From NCBI GenBank assembly GCA_937900065.1, contig CALCDS010000422.1, positions 1 through 5,609 of the forward strand: a stretch of 5,609 nt of DNA. Reading direction: 5' to 3'. Numbering within the stretch: the first letter of the stretch is position 1; each line of letters begins with the position of its first letter. The position numbers were made by a program, and so were the translations under genes. Under the pieces are notes generated by a model. That model saw only the letters and a list, made by a program, of their open reading frames with translations, made no database searches and was not told the DNA's origin. The stretch comes from an uncultured Clostridiaceae bacterium. Its GTDB lineage: Bacteria; Bacillota; Clostridia; Clostridiales; Oxobacteraceae. Of this stretch, positions 1 through 5,298 are shown in pieces.

Positions 1-210
1 AGAGAACATCTCATCAAGGAGCTTTCCGATATGGGGCTGCCCCACAAAATGGAGGACCATATCGTCGTGCCCTTTCGAGGCCAGAGCATGACGTCGCAGG
101 AAATCATCGCGCGGCTTAAAACCAGACTGACAGTGCTTAAGATAAAGGAACCATCGCTGGAAGACGCGTATGTGGAATATCTAAATCGGACAGGGGGCAA
201 TGCGATATGA
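1..210 (+). CDS. ABC transporter ATP-binding protein, C-terminal fragment
   Basis: This frame is open from the first base and stops with TGA at 208-210, giving 69 residues; the 5' part lies outside the window. The Walker and signature motifs are not visible, so the call rests on two things. The first is the C-terminal tail, which ends in the SLEDAYVEYLNRTGG pattern common in DrrA/CcmA-like drug or lipid exporter ATPases (Ser-Leu-Glu-Asp-x-Tyr/Phe shortly before the end). The second is the immediate overlap with an ABC-2 permease gene. By family knowledge the protein would bind and hydrolyse ATP at the inner face of the membrane to drive the partner permease. The stop overlaps the next start as ATGA, which suggests translational coupling and a two-gene export operon. 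The substrate cannot be told. GC content is well above that of the genes right of the tRNAs. Confidence 0.8.
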   Translation, partial: REHLIKELSDMGLPHKMEDHIVVPFRGQSMTSQEIIARLKTRLTVLKIKEPSLEDAYVEYLNRTGGNAI

Positions 211-1025
211 ACAGGTCTGAACTGCAAAGGAAAAGATCAAGATCGTCCCGTGAACTGAACGCCATTCTCACCATTACGGCTCGGGATATATTGCTTACAT
301 TCAAATCGCCGGGGTCCCTCTTAATCAGTTTCGTTTTACCGGTTGTAATGATGGGAATGCTGGGGGGAAGCCTTGCCCAAAACATTGCCGGCAACTTCAG
401 CTTCGATTATAGTTCATTTATACTGGTTGGGATGCTTGTCAATATGCTGTTTATGATTACGACAATGGGGCTTATATCGCTTGTGGAAGACCGTCAGACA
501 AATTTTACTCAAGAGATGATGATTTCTCCAATATCCCGCTATTCCATCGTAATTGGGAAGATATTGGGCTCAACCTTTTCAGCTATTGTCAGTCTTGCCG
601 GCACGCTGATTGTAGGGCTTGTGATGAGGATTACGATCAGTTGGGTGCAACTGCTTAAAGTTCTTGCGCTTTCGCCGCTTATCTGTCTTTCGGCGGGCTC
701 CCTGTCCATCATCATTATCGGCTTGATAAAAAATACGAGGACAGCAAGTTTTGTCGCATCGTTTATAACGATGCCCCAGATGTTCCTTTCCGGCGTGATT
801 ATTCCCATCAACCATTCCAGCGGTGTGTTGCTCGTTTTAAGCCGCATCATGCCGATGACCTACTGTCTCGACCTCACACGCGCCATCGTCTATGCCGGGA
901 CGCCGGAATACAATAACGTCGTATTGTTTCATCCATTGGTGAATCTGATTGTTATCATAGTATTGACAGCGATCTTCCTGAGCCTTGGGACTTATCTTTT
1001 CGCCCGTTCGGAGACTCATAAATAG
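207..1025 (+). CDS. ABC-2 type transporter permease
   Basis: This is a 272-residue polytopic membrane protein, a normal length for the permease half of a DrrAB-type exporter. A basic, polar N-terminus (about residues 1-25) precedes roughly six hydrophobic segments, near 36-56, 69-91, 113-140, 148-173, 180-201 and 244-266. Family-typical features are the cytosolic loop with EDRQTNFTQEMMISPISR followed by a Gly-Lys (about 95-118), and the GVIIPI...MPMTYCLDLTR stretch (about 197-225), which resembles the conserved ABC-2 membrane-domain end. It should pair with the ATPase encoded just upstream; the ATG overlaps that gene's TGA. A G-rich run (GGGGG) lies 9 bases before the ATG as a modest ribosome site. 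The family exports drugs, lipids or polysaccharide precursors; the substrate here is unknown. The gene is richer in G+C than the - strand genes, so it may have been acquired. Confidence 0.9.
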   Translation: MNRSELQRKRSRSSRELNAILTITARDILLTFKSPGSLLISFVLPVVMMGMLGGSLAQNIAGNFSFDYSSFILVGMLVNMLFMITTMGLISLVEDRQTNFTQEMMISPISRYSIVIGKILGSTFSAIVSLAGTLIVGLVMRITISWVQLLKVLALSPLICLSAGSLSIIIIGLIKNTRTASFVASFITMPQMFLSGVIIPINHSSGVLLVLSRIMPMTYCLDLTRAIVYAGTPEYNNVVLFHPLVNLIVIIVLTAIFLSLGTYLFARSETHK

Positions 1026-1079
1026 CCTGGCAAAAGTGGAGTATTAAAAACATTCCTGACATGGTCAATTTCTGAATCT

Positions 1080-1145
1080 ATGGAAATCGCTGAACTGCGA
1101 AAAGCTCATGAAATCCTCAAGTGCATGCTCGCTTTTTGGCAAAGA
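1080..1145 (+). pseudogene. Possible remnant of IS3-family transposase OrfA
   Basis: Reading from ATG 1080, the peptide begins MEIAELRKAHEILKCMLAFW. This resembles the C-terminal coiled-coil stretch of IS3-family OrfA proteins, where patterns such as ELRKANEILK-x-x-SA-F-F recur. No upstream helix-turn-helix, no OrfB integrase and no terminal inverted repeats are visible. The frame stops at 1206-1208, inside the terminator hairpin. The best continuation of the family pattern (A-F-x-A-K) would need a one-base frame change near 1135, as expected for a decayed fragment. The same frame is open back to the permease stop. The match is by eye over about 20 residues, so it may be chance. Confidence 0.3.
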
Positions 1146-1189
1146 TGGGAAAGTGGGAGAAGCAAAGGAAGAAAAATCATCCATAACGC

Positions 1190-1230
1190 AAAACAGCAGT
1201 CAAGGTAAAATATACCTTGACTGCTGTTTT
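1190..1230 (+). terminator. Intrinsic terminator of the ABC operon, perhaps bidirectional
   Basis: A perfect 18-bp inverted repeat has arms at 1190-1207 and 1213-1230 around a 5-base loop (AAATA). The arms start with AAAA and end with TTTT. On the + strand the stem is followed by a T-rich run (TTTTCTGTTT), fitting termination of the permease transcript 165 bases upstream. On the - strand a shorter TTTT follows, so it may also stop transcription coming from the tRNA genes. It lies between convergent units, where a shared terminator is expected. Confidence 0.85.
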
Positions 1231-1300
1231 CTGTTTGACATCACAGCCACACCATAGCGGCAAAGCCGCCTTTGAAATAGCAGGTGTTCGTGTGCCCGAT

Positions 1301-1376
1301 TGGTGGAGATAAGCGGGATCGAACCGCTGACCTCCTGCATGCCATGCAGGCGCTCTCCCAGCTGAGCTATACCCCC
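1301..1376 (-). tRNA. tRNA-Ala (anticodon GGC)
   Basis: The reverse strand folds into a complete 76-nt cloverleaf including the encoded CCA at 1301-1303. The acceptor stem is GGGGGTA/TATCTCC with two G-U pairs. The D arm is GCTC/GAGC, the anticodon stem CCTGC/GCAGG encloses loop ATGGCAT with anticodon GGC, and the T arm AGCGG/CCGCT encloses TTCGATC. The discriminator base is A. GGC reads the GCC and GCU alanine codons. It lies 11 bp downstream of tRNA-Val and is probably processed from the same transcript. Confidence 0.97.
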
Positions 1377-1387
1377 ATATGCAGTTT

Positions 1388-1466
1388 TGGTGGGGAGTAT
1401 TGGGCTCGAACCAACGACCTCTACGATGTCAACGTAGCACTCTAACCAAAGCTGAGCTAACCCCCC
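1388..1466 (-). tRNA. tRNA-Val (anticodon GAC)
   Basis: The reverse strand gives a 79-nt cloverleaf with encoded CCA (1388-1390) and discriminator A. The acceptor stem is GGGGGGT/ACTCCCC. The D arm is GCTC/GAGT with an 11-base loop. The anticodon stem CTACG/CGTAG holds loop TTGACAT, giving anticodon GAC for the valine codons GUC and GUU. The T arm is GTTGG/CCAAT around TTCGAGC. It is the first gene of a two-tRNA unit; its 5' end lies about 6 bases from the predicted transcription start. Confidence 0.97.
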
Positions 1467-1478
1467 GCCGTAATAAAT

Positions 1479-1507
1479 ATTTTACATACTTTTTATATAA
1501 AATGCAA
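1479..1507 (-). promoter_or_regulatory. Sigma-A type promoter of the tRNA-Val/tRNA-Ala unit
   Basis: On the reverse strand a -35 like TTGCAT (1502-1507) and a -10 like TAAAAT (1479-1484) are 17 bases apart. The start would fall near 1472, just before mature tRNA-Val at 1466, the short leader expected for a tRNA operon. The -35 is a weak match and the -10 a good one. Confidence 0.6.
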
Positions 1508-1538
1508 CATAAAAATTTTATAATCATGCTTGCATTTT
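1499..1538. repeat. 9-bp inverted repeat between the diguanylate cyclase gene and the tRNA promoter
   Basis: Arms AAAATGCAA (1499-1507) and TTGCATTTT (1530-1538) are exact reverse complements separated by 22 AT-rich bases. One arm covers the tRNA promoter -35 element. It could be a weak terminator for the diguanylate cyclase transcript, a protein-binding site, or chance in AT-rich DNA. Confidence 0.35.
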
Positions 1539-1563
1539 GTTCAACAGAATATTTTAATATAGT

Positions 1564-2745
1564 CTAAATTGAAAATCGGTTTTCTTCATTTGCAGCAGCA
1601 CTGTAAAAGCTGGTATCCTCTATGTCATATATCTGCACGTTGTTTCTTCCTCTCTCCTTTGCACAGTAAAGAGCCTTGTCGGCATTTCTTATAAGTTCAC
1701 GTGCATCGTTTCCCTGAACAGGATAGCAGGATATTCCCGCAGATATCGTGATATGGGTCTTATTTAAAGAATCACTGAAATTTGCACTCATATCATAGAC
1801 ATTCTTTCGGACCCTTTCGGCAATATTATACGCTCCTTTGATATTGACTCCCTTTAGTATAATAAGAAATTCCTCTCCCCCATACCTTGCCACGATATCG
1901 CCTTCGCGCACACTGTCAAGCAATATTGCTGAAAGTCTTTTCAACACATTGTTGCCTTCGATATGGCCAAATGTATCATTGTAATTTTTAAATCTGTCAA
2001 TATCTAACATAACAAATGAAATATATTTGTACTTTTTACCTTCATCTTCAATCAGCCTGTATACTTTATTGACTATATACCTATAATTTTTGAGCCCTGT
2101 AAGCTGATCCGTCACAGCATCTTCCCTCAAACTGCGGTTGTGCTGAAACAGCCTTATATTATCCTTAATCACGACTCCAATTATAAATATGGATGCAAAA
2201 TCAGCCGCAGGTATGATGCCTCCCATCTCGTGTATAAATTCACTGCCGGCCGGCACAAAATATTTATAAATCAAATAATCCTTTATGCATGCTATGAGGC
2301 TTGTACAAAACAAAACAGGAATAGTAAAGCTGCTTAAAATTGAGCTTTTTCCCTTTCTTGTCCTGTTTATGCTGTAAAATACTCCTCCTAAAACTGCAGA
2401 AATCACATCATTTGAAACCATGCCAAAGCCATAGAGGCCACCCCTTACAGCCATGCCGTAAAGTTCTGAAATCAAAGCCCCTAAAGCCGCAGCAGGAAAT
2501 CCCTGAACCATTCCAAGAATAATAATGGGATTGCATCTTATGTCGAATACTAAATCGTTATTTTTATATAATGGAAACGTAACGCATAATATTGATAATA
2601 GCGAAGCATTCAAACAAAAATAGGCGAAAAAAAGAGGTCTTGACTTAAAGCCTTCGCGGAAAGGCTTTATCCTTGCAATTATATATAGAAACGATATCAT
2701 AAGAGCAATGTTAAAGAGCAGTGACCTAAAAACACTATAATTCAT
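1564..2745 (-). CDS. Membrane-bound diguanylate cyclase (5TMR-LYT and GGDEF domains)
   Basis: This protein of 393 residues should make cyclic di-GMP from two GTP at the cytoplasmic side of the membrane. Residues about 5-200 are strongly hydrophobic and resemble the LytS-type 5TMR receptor module, with the RCNPIIILGMVQGFP and YGMAVRGGLYGFG stretches (about 70-108). A GGDEF domain follows (about 205-375): DQLTGLKNYR (213-222), metal/GTP-binding LDIDRFKNYND (247-257), an intact active-site GGEEF (289-293), and an inhibitory RxxD site (REGD, 280-283) five residues before GGEEF. The closing DKALYCAKERGRN is also present. The catalytic residues look functional, and the I-site implies product feedback. 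The ATG at 2743-2745 was chosen because a GGGTGA Shine-Dalgarno precedes it by 8 bases and the first membrane helix then begins in the usual place. Upstream TTG 2799 and ATG 2778 lack ribosome sites. The ligand sensed is unknown. Confidence 0.92.
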   Translation of the reverse strand: MNYSVFRSLLFNIALMISFLYIIARIKPFREGFKSRPLFFAYFCLNASLLSILCVTFPLYKNNDLVFDIRCNPIIILGMVQGFPAAALGALISELYGMAVRGGLYGFGMVSNDVISAVLGGVFYSINRTRKGKSSILSSFTIPVLFCTSLIACIKDYLIYKYFVPAGSEFIHEMGGIIPAADFASIFIIGVVIKDNIRLFQHNRSLREDAVTDQLTGLKNYRYIVNKVYRLIEDEGKKYKYISFVMLDIDRFKNYNDTFGHIEGNNVLKRLSAILLDSVREGDIVARYGGEEFLIILKGVNIKGAYNIAERVRKNVYDMSANFSDSLNKTHITISAGISCYPVQGNDARELIRNADKALYCAKERGRNNVQIYDIEDTSFYSAAANEENRFSI

Positions 2746-2807
2746 CCTTACATTCACCCGAATTTGATTATCATACATGAAATTTGAAAATTCAACCAAT
2801 CGTTTCT

Positions 2808-2836
2808 ATTTTATACCATTATCTCCGACAAATCAA
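2808..2836 (-). promoter_or_regulatory. Promoter of the diguanylate cyclase gene
   Basis: On the reverse strand TTGATT (2831-2836) and TAAAAT (2808-2813) are separated by 17 bases, so transcription would start near 2801. That leaves a leader of about 55 bases before the chosen ATG at 2745. It would leave almost none before the TTG at 2799, which supports the internal start. The promoter lies in the 88 bases between glyS and this gene, in which no convincing glyS terminator was found, so read-through from glyS is also possible. Confidence 0.55.
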
Positions 2837-2887
2837 TATTTTTTAAGCAATAACCATCTATTGAAAATGCTTTAACAGAACCAAGAT

Positions 2888-4276
2888 TTAAAGCTTTATT
2901 TTTTCGTTCAGGAATTTTTCCACATCGTCTATCTTCAATCTCACCTGGCTCATGCTGTCCCTATCCCTTATCGTGACCGAGTCATCATTCAATGAGTCAA
3001 AGTCAAATGTTATGCAGTAAGGCGTGCCTATTTCATCCTGCCTTCTATATCTTTTTCCTATGCTTCCGGTTTCATCATATTCCACGTTGTACTTCTTCTG
3101 AAGGTTTTCATAAACCTTATATGCCTTATCACCCAATTTTTTGGATAGAGGAAGTATTGCTGCCTTGAATGGGGAAAGCTGTGGATTCAATCTCAATACC
3201 ACTCTTGAATCGCCATTTTCCAAATCCTCTTCATCATATGCATCTAATAGAAATGCCAGAGCCACCCTATCTGCACCAACAGAAGGCTCTACGCAGTATG
3301 GTATATATTTTTCATTTGTGAACGGGTCGATATAACTCAAATCCTCCCCAGAATGGTTTGAATGCTGCTTTAGATCAAAATCCGTCCTGTCAGCAATTCC
3401 CCAGAGCTCCCCCCAGCCAAACGGGAATAGGTATTCTATATCTGTTGTAGCGCTGCTGTAATGGGACAGCTCTTCTTTGCTGTGATCCCTCAATCTTAAA
3501 TTTTCTTCTTTAAGTCCAAGATTCAAAAGCCAGTTTTTGCAAAATTCCTTCCAGTATTTAAACCATTTCATATCTTCGCCCGGTTTGCAGAAAAATTCAA
3601 GTTCCATCTGTTCAAATTCTCTTGTTCTGAAAGTAAAGTTTCCGGGTGTGATTTCATTCCTAAAAGATTTTCCTATCTGCCCTATTCCAAAAGGTATCTT
3701 TTTCCTTGTCGTGCGGAGCACGTTTTTGAAATTGACAAATATGCCTTGGGCAGTTTCAGGCCTTAAATATATCTCGGATTTGGAATCTTCGGTAACGCCT
3801 TGAAAAGTCTTATACATAAGATTGAACTTTCTTATTTCAGTGAAATCATGGGCGCCGCATTCCGGACATTTTACATTGTTCTCCTCTATAAACTTCATCA
3901 TCTTCTCGCTGCTCCAGCCGTCCACGATTGCCGGTTCGCCTTTTTTGTTGAGATAATCTTCTATGAGCTTATCGGCTCTAAACCTTGCCTTGCACTGTCT
4001 GCAATCCATCAAAGGATCGCTGAACCCTCCAACATGCCCTGACGCTACCCATGTCTCCGGGTTCATAAGTATGGCACAATCTAATCCGACATTGTACGGT
4101 GAATCCTGTATGAATTTTTTCCACCAGATCCTTTTTATATTATTCTTAAATTCAACTCCAAGAGGTCCATAGTCCCAGGTATTAGCCAAGCCTCCGTATA
4201 TTTCAGAGCCAGGATAAACATATCCTCTCGCCTTACATAGATTTACTATCTTATCCATTGTTTTTTCAACACTCAT
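2888..4276 (-). CDS. glyS: Glycyl-tRNA synthetase, homodimeric (alpha2) type
   Basis: This class II synthetase charges tRNA-Gly with glycine using ATP in the cytosol. At 462 residues it has the usual length for the single-chain, eukaryote-like GlyRS found in some bacteria; it is not the GlyQ/GlyS heterotetramer. Visible landmarks are the N-terminal RGYVYPGSEIYGG and WDYGPLG (about 17-40), a zinc-ribbon-like Cys set C92/C95 and C137/C140, and YLRPETAQGIF (170-180). Class II motif 2 is FRNEITPGN...FRTREFEQMELEFF (205-229), and motif 3 is EPSVGADRVALAFL (330-343). The anticodon-binding domain fills about 370-460. The ATG at 4274-4276 is preferred over the in-frame ATG at 4289-4291: GGGAG sits 8 bases before it, and the upstream start has no ribosome site. 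The preceding T-box leader senses uncharged tRNA-Gly, so expression should rise on glycine shortage. Confidence 0.97.
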   Translation of the reverse strand: MSVEKTMDKIVNLCKARGYVYPGSEIYGGLANTWDYGPLGVEFKNNIKRIWWKKFIQDSPYNVGLDCAILMNPETWVASGHVGGFSDPLMDCRQCKARFRADKLIEDYLNKKGEPAIVDGWSSEKMMKFIEENNVKCPECGAHDFTEIRKFNLMYKTFQGVTEDSKSEIYLRPETAQGIFVNFKNVLRTTRKKIPFGIGQIGKSFRNEITPGNFTFRTREFEQMELEFFCKPGEDMKWFKYWKEFCKNWLLNLGLKEENLRLRDHSKEELSHYSSATTDIEYLFPFGWGELWGIADRTDFDLKQHSNHSGEDLSYIDPFTNEKYIPYCVEPSVGADRVALAFLLDAYDEEDLENGDSRVVLRLNPQLSPFKAAILPLSKKLGDKAYKVYENLQKKYNVEYDETGSIGKRYRRQDEIGTPYCITFDFDSLNDDSVTIRDRDSMSQVRLKIDDVEKFLNEKIKL

Positions 4277-4284
4277 GACAACAT

Positions 4285-4289
4285 CTCCC
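4285..4289 (-). promoter_or_regulatory. Ribosome binding site that sets the glyS start
   Basis: GGGAG on the reverse strand lies 8 bases before ATG 4276. It overlaps the first codons that would be used if translation began at ATG 4291, so it supports the shorter, 462-residue product. Confidence 0.7.
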
Positions 4290-4318
4290 ATCTTTTAATT
4301 GTATATTGATTTTTGCAC

Positions 4319-4355
4319 AAAAAATAAGCCTTCCATCCCATCAAGGGACGGAAGG
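4319..4355 (-). terminator. T-box-controlled intrinsic terminator before glyS
   Basis: On the reverse strand CCTTCCGTCCC (4355-4345) pairs with GGGATGGAAGG (4339-4329), 11 pairs with one G-U, around loop TTGAT. CTTATTTTTT follows. Its 5' arm overlaps the antiterminator partner, so the two folds exclude each other. It lies 42 bases before the glyS ATG. Confidence 0.9.
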
Positions 4356-4505
4356 TTTCTTCCGCGGTTCCACCCTTATTGACTTTAAAGCCCACTTAAC
4401 AAATCATGCTCCCGGATCCCTTCACGGGCCCTTCTCCCGGATTTACACCAGCACCGGGTCTCTTTAAGAAAGAAGCATCCGCTAATATTTCCGTTCACAG
4501 CAAAT
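4319..4505 (-). promoter_or_regulatory. Glycine T-box riboswitch in the glyS leader
   Basis: The reverse strand carries the hallmark T-box AGGGTGGAACCGCGG (4376-4362). Stem I can be drawn with base pairs TGCT/AGCA (4502-4499 with 4410-4407) and CGG/CCG, then a specifier loop. Above that come GCGG/CCGT (4482-4479 with 4427-4424), CTTCT/AGAAG, an AAAGAGA bulge, and a CCCGG/CCGGG top stem whose loop contains GGTG. The S-turn is read as ATTA (a degenerate AGTA) opposite GAA (4423-4421). Directly after GAA is GGGA; GGA at 4419-4417 fits the usual one-base offset, and the overlapping GGG would also mean glycine. The bulge TGGA (4372-4369) is complementary to a UCCA tail, matching the U discriminator usual in bacterial tRNA-Gly. 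The antiterminator pairs AAGGG (4377-4373) with CCCTT (4347-4343). Uncharged tRNA-Gly should therefore promote read-through into glyS. Confidence 0.92.
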
Positions 4506-4515
4506 CATTATTTAT

Positions 4516-4544
4516 ATAATAAATCATACTAAACATATTGTTGA
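4516..4544 (-). promoter_or_regulatory. Possible second promoter immediately before the T-box
   Basis: TCAACA (4539-4544) and TATTAT (4516-4521) on the reverse strand are 17 bases apart. Transcription would begin near 4509, right at the foot of T-box Stem I. The -35 is weak, and the region is AT-rich enough to give chance matches. It is an alternative to the stronger promoter at 4621-4649. Confidence 0.3.
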
Positions 4545-4594
4545 TTTTTGAGCATCCATATCCGATACGCATCCATGTTTGCTTAAAATCAACA
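4539..4594. repeat. Long inverted repeat upstream of the T-box
   Basis: Arms TGTTGATTTT (4539-4548) and AAAATCAACA (4585-4594) are exact reverse complements. After a small internal loop the stem continues with AGCA (4551-4554) against TGCT (4580-4583), leaving a 25-base apex. If transcription starts near 4614 this forms a 5' hairpin ahead of the T-box. It could also be a terminator for the SGNH gene, although no strong T-run follows on the - strand, or a DNA-binding site. Confidence 0.6.
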
Positions 4595-4620
4595 TTTAAC
4601 TTTACATATAATAATACAAC

Positions 4621-4649
4621 TATAATACCAGTATTTGCGATTTTGTCAA
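4621..4649 (-). promoter_or_regulatory. Main promoter of the T-box/glyS unit
   Basis: The reverse strand has a perfect -35 TTGACA (4644-4649). It is followed after 16 bases by TATTAT (4622-4627), or after 17 bases by ATTATA (4621-4626). It begins 5 bases after the stop codon of the upstream SGNH hydrolase gene. The start would be near 4614, giving a leader of about 340 bases before the glyS ATG. Confidence 0.65.
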
Positions 4650-4654
4650 TGATA

Positions 4655-5260
4655 CTAGCTGAACAAATGGTTTATCGAAGCTATTATATTTTCAAGCATA
4701 AGCTTGTGGCCCTCATCATTTGGATGTATGCCTCCGCTATCGATCAATTGTTTCAAATCCTTCCTGCCTGCCATAAGTTCATAATGGTCGATAAATGAAA
4801 GCCCCATTGGCCCGCATATTTTTTTAACAGCTTTATTGTATGTTTCTATATCCCTGTTGTATATCTGCATCGTATCAGTGTTGCAGAGTTCCTCAATTAC
4901 AGGCGGAGCAAGATTGAACACTATGGACGCATTTGTCTCACTCCTGATTGTCCCGGCTATATCCTCCATATTGCTTTCAAAGTTGTAAAAATCATTTACA
5001 TAGCTCCCTTGCTCTTTTGTGCAGTCATTTGTACCATACCCTATAAGCACGATATCAGGGGTATATTTTATCACCTTATCCTCCACATCATCAAATCCTT
5101 GTTGAGCATTTTCACCTAGGACGCCGTTGTTTATTACTTCAAATTGATTTTTAAAATTCGTGTTCAGGTATTCTTCCAATCTTCCTGCCCATGAACTTTT
5201 TTTATTTGATGCATTACAACCATACGTTATGCTGTCTCCCATCAGTACAATCCTTCTCAT
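4655..5260 (-). CDS. SGNH/GDSL-family hydrolase (putative esterase)
   Basis: This is a 201-residue protein with no signal peptide or membrane segment, so probably cytoplasmic; the length is typical of compact SGNH hydrolases. Block I is GDSIT with nucleophile Ser10. Block II is NNGVLGENA with oxyanion Gly46, block III is GYGTND with Asn78, and block V is IHPNDEGH with His179. The family cleaves esters of lipids, sugars or acyl groups; the substrate is not predictable here. One oddity is that the catalytic Asp normally lies three residues before His (DGxHP), but that position is Gly176, the nearest acid upstream being Asp174. It may work as a Ser-His dyad, use Asp174, or be impaired. The ATG at 5258-5260 has a strong GGGAGGG ribosome site 7 bases upstream. 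It lies 38 bp after the enzyme I-like gene, probably in the same operon. Confidence 0.9.
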   Translation of the reverse strand: MRRIVLMGDSITYGCNASNKKSSWAGRLEEYLNTNFKNQFEVINNGVLGENAQQGFDDVEDKVIKYTPDIVLIGYGTNDCTKEQGSYVNDFYNFESNMEDIAGTIRSETNASIVFNLAPPVIEELCNTDTMQIYNRDIETYNKAVKKICGPMGLSFIDHYELMAGRKDLKQLIDSGGIHPNDEGHKLMLENIIASINHLFS

Positions 5261-5298
5261 CTGTTTCCCTCCCTATCTCAAACAGAAACCCTATACAA

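Noticed and set aside
539..850. 103-residue - strand open frame opposite the permease
   Set aside because: It is an antisense shadow of the membrane protein gene with no family resemblance.
1108..1257. 49-residue + strand open frame MKSSSACSLFG...
   Set aside because: It runs through the 18-bp terminator, has no ribosome site and no recognisable family.
1257..1269. Small GCGGC/GCCGC hairpin near the tRNA-Ala 3' end as a tRNA terminator
   Set aside because: It has only five pairs around a 3-base loop and no T-run on either strand.
1379..1567. 62-residue + strand open frame beginning MQFWWGVLGSNQRPL
   Set aside because: It is the antisense of tRNA-Val; GVLGSNQRPL-type peptides are a known spurious product of reading across a tRNA gene.
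2746..2799. TTG start at 2799 (411 residues) or ATG at 2778 for the diguanylate cyclase
   Set aside because: Both lack a Shine-Dalgarno, and the TTG would lie at the predicted transcription start.
2800..2887. glyS terminator in the gap before the diguanylate cyclase gene
   Set aside because: Only weak, bulged AT-rich stems can be drawn, with no convincing T-tract after them on the - strand.
3537..3803. 88-residue + strand open frame, and others opposite glyS
   Set aside because: They are antisense shadows of a well-conserved synthetase gene, with no ribosome site or promoter.
4277..4291. Upstream in-frame ATG of glyS giving 467 residues
   Set aside because: It has no ribosome site and its codons overlap the GGGAG that serves the ATG at 4276; 462 residues is the family's usual length.
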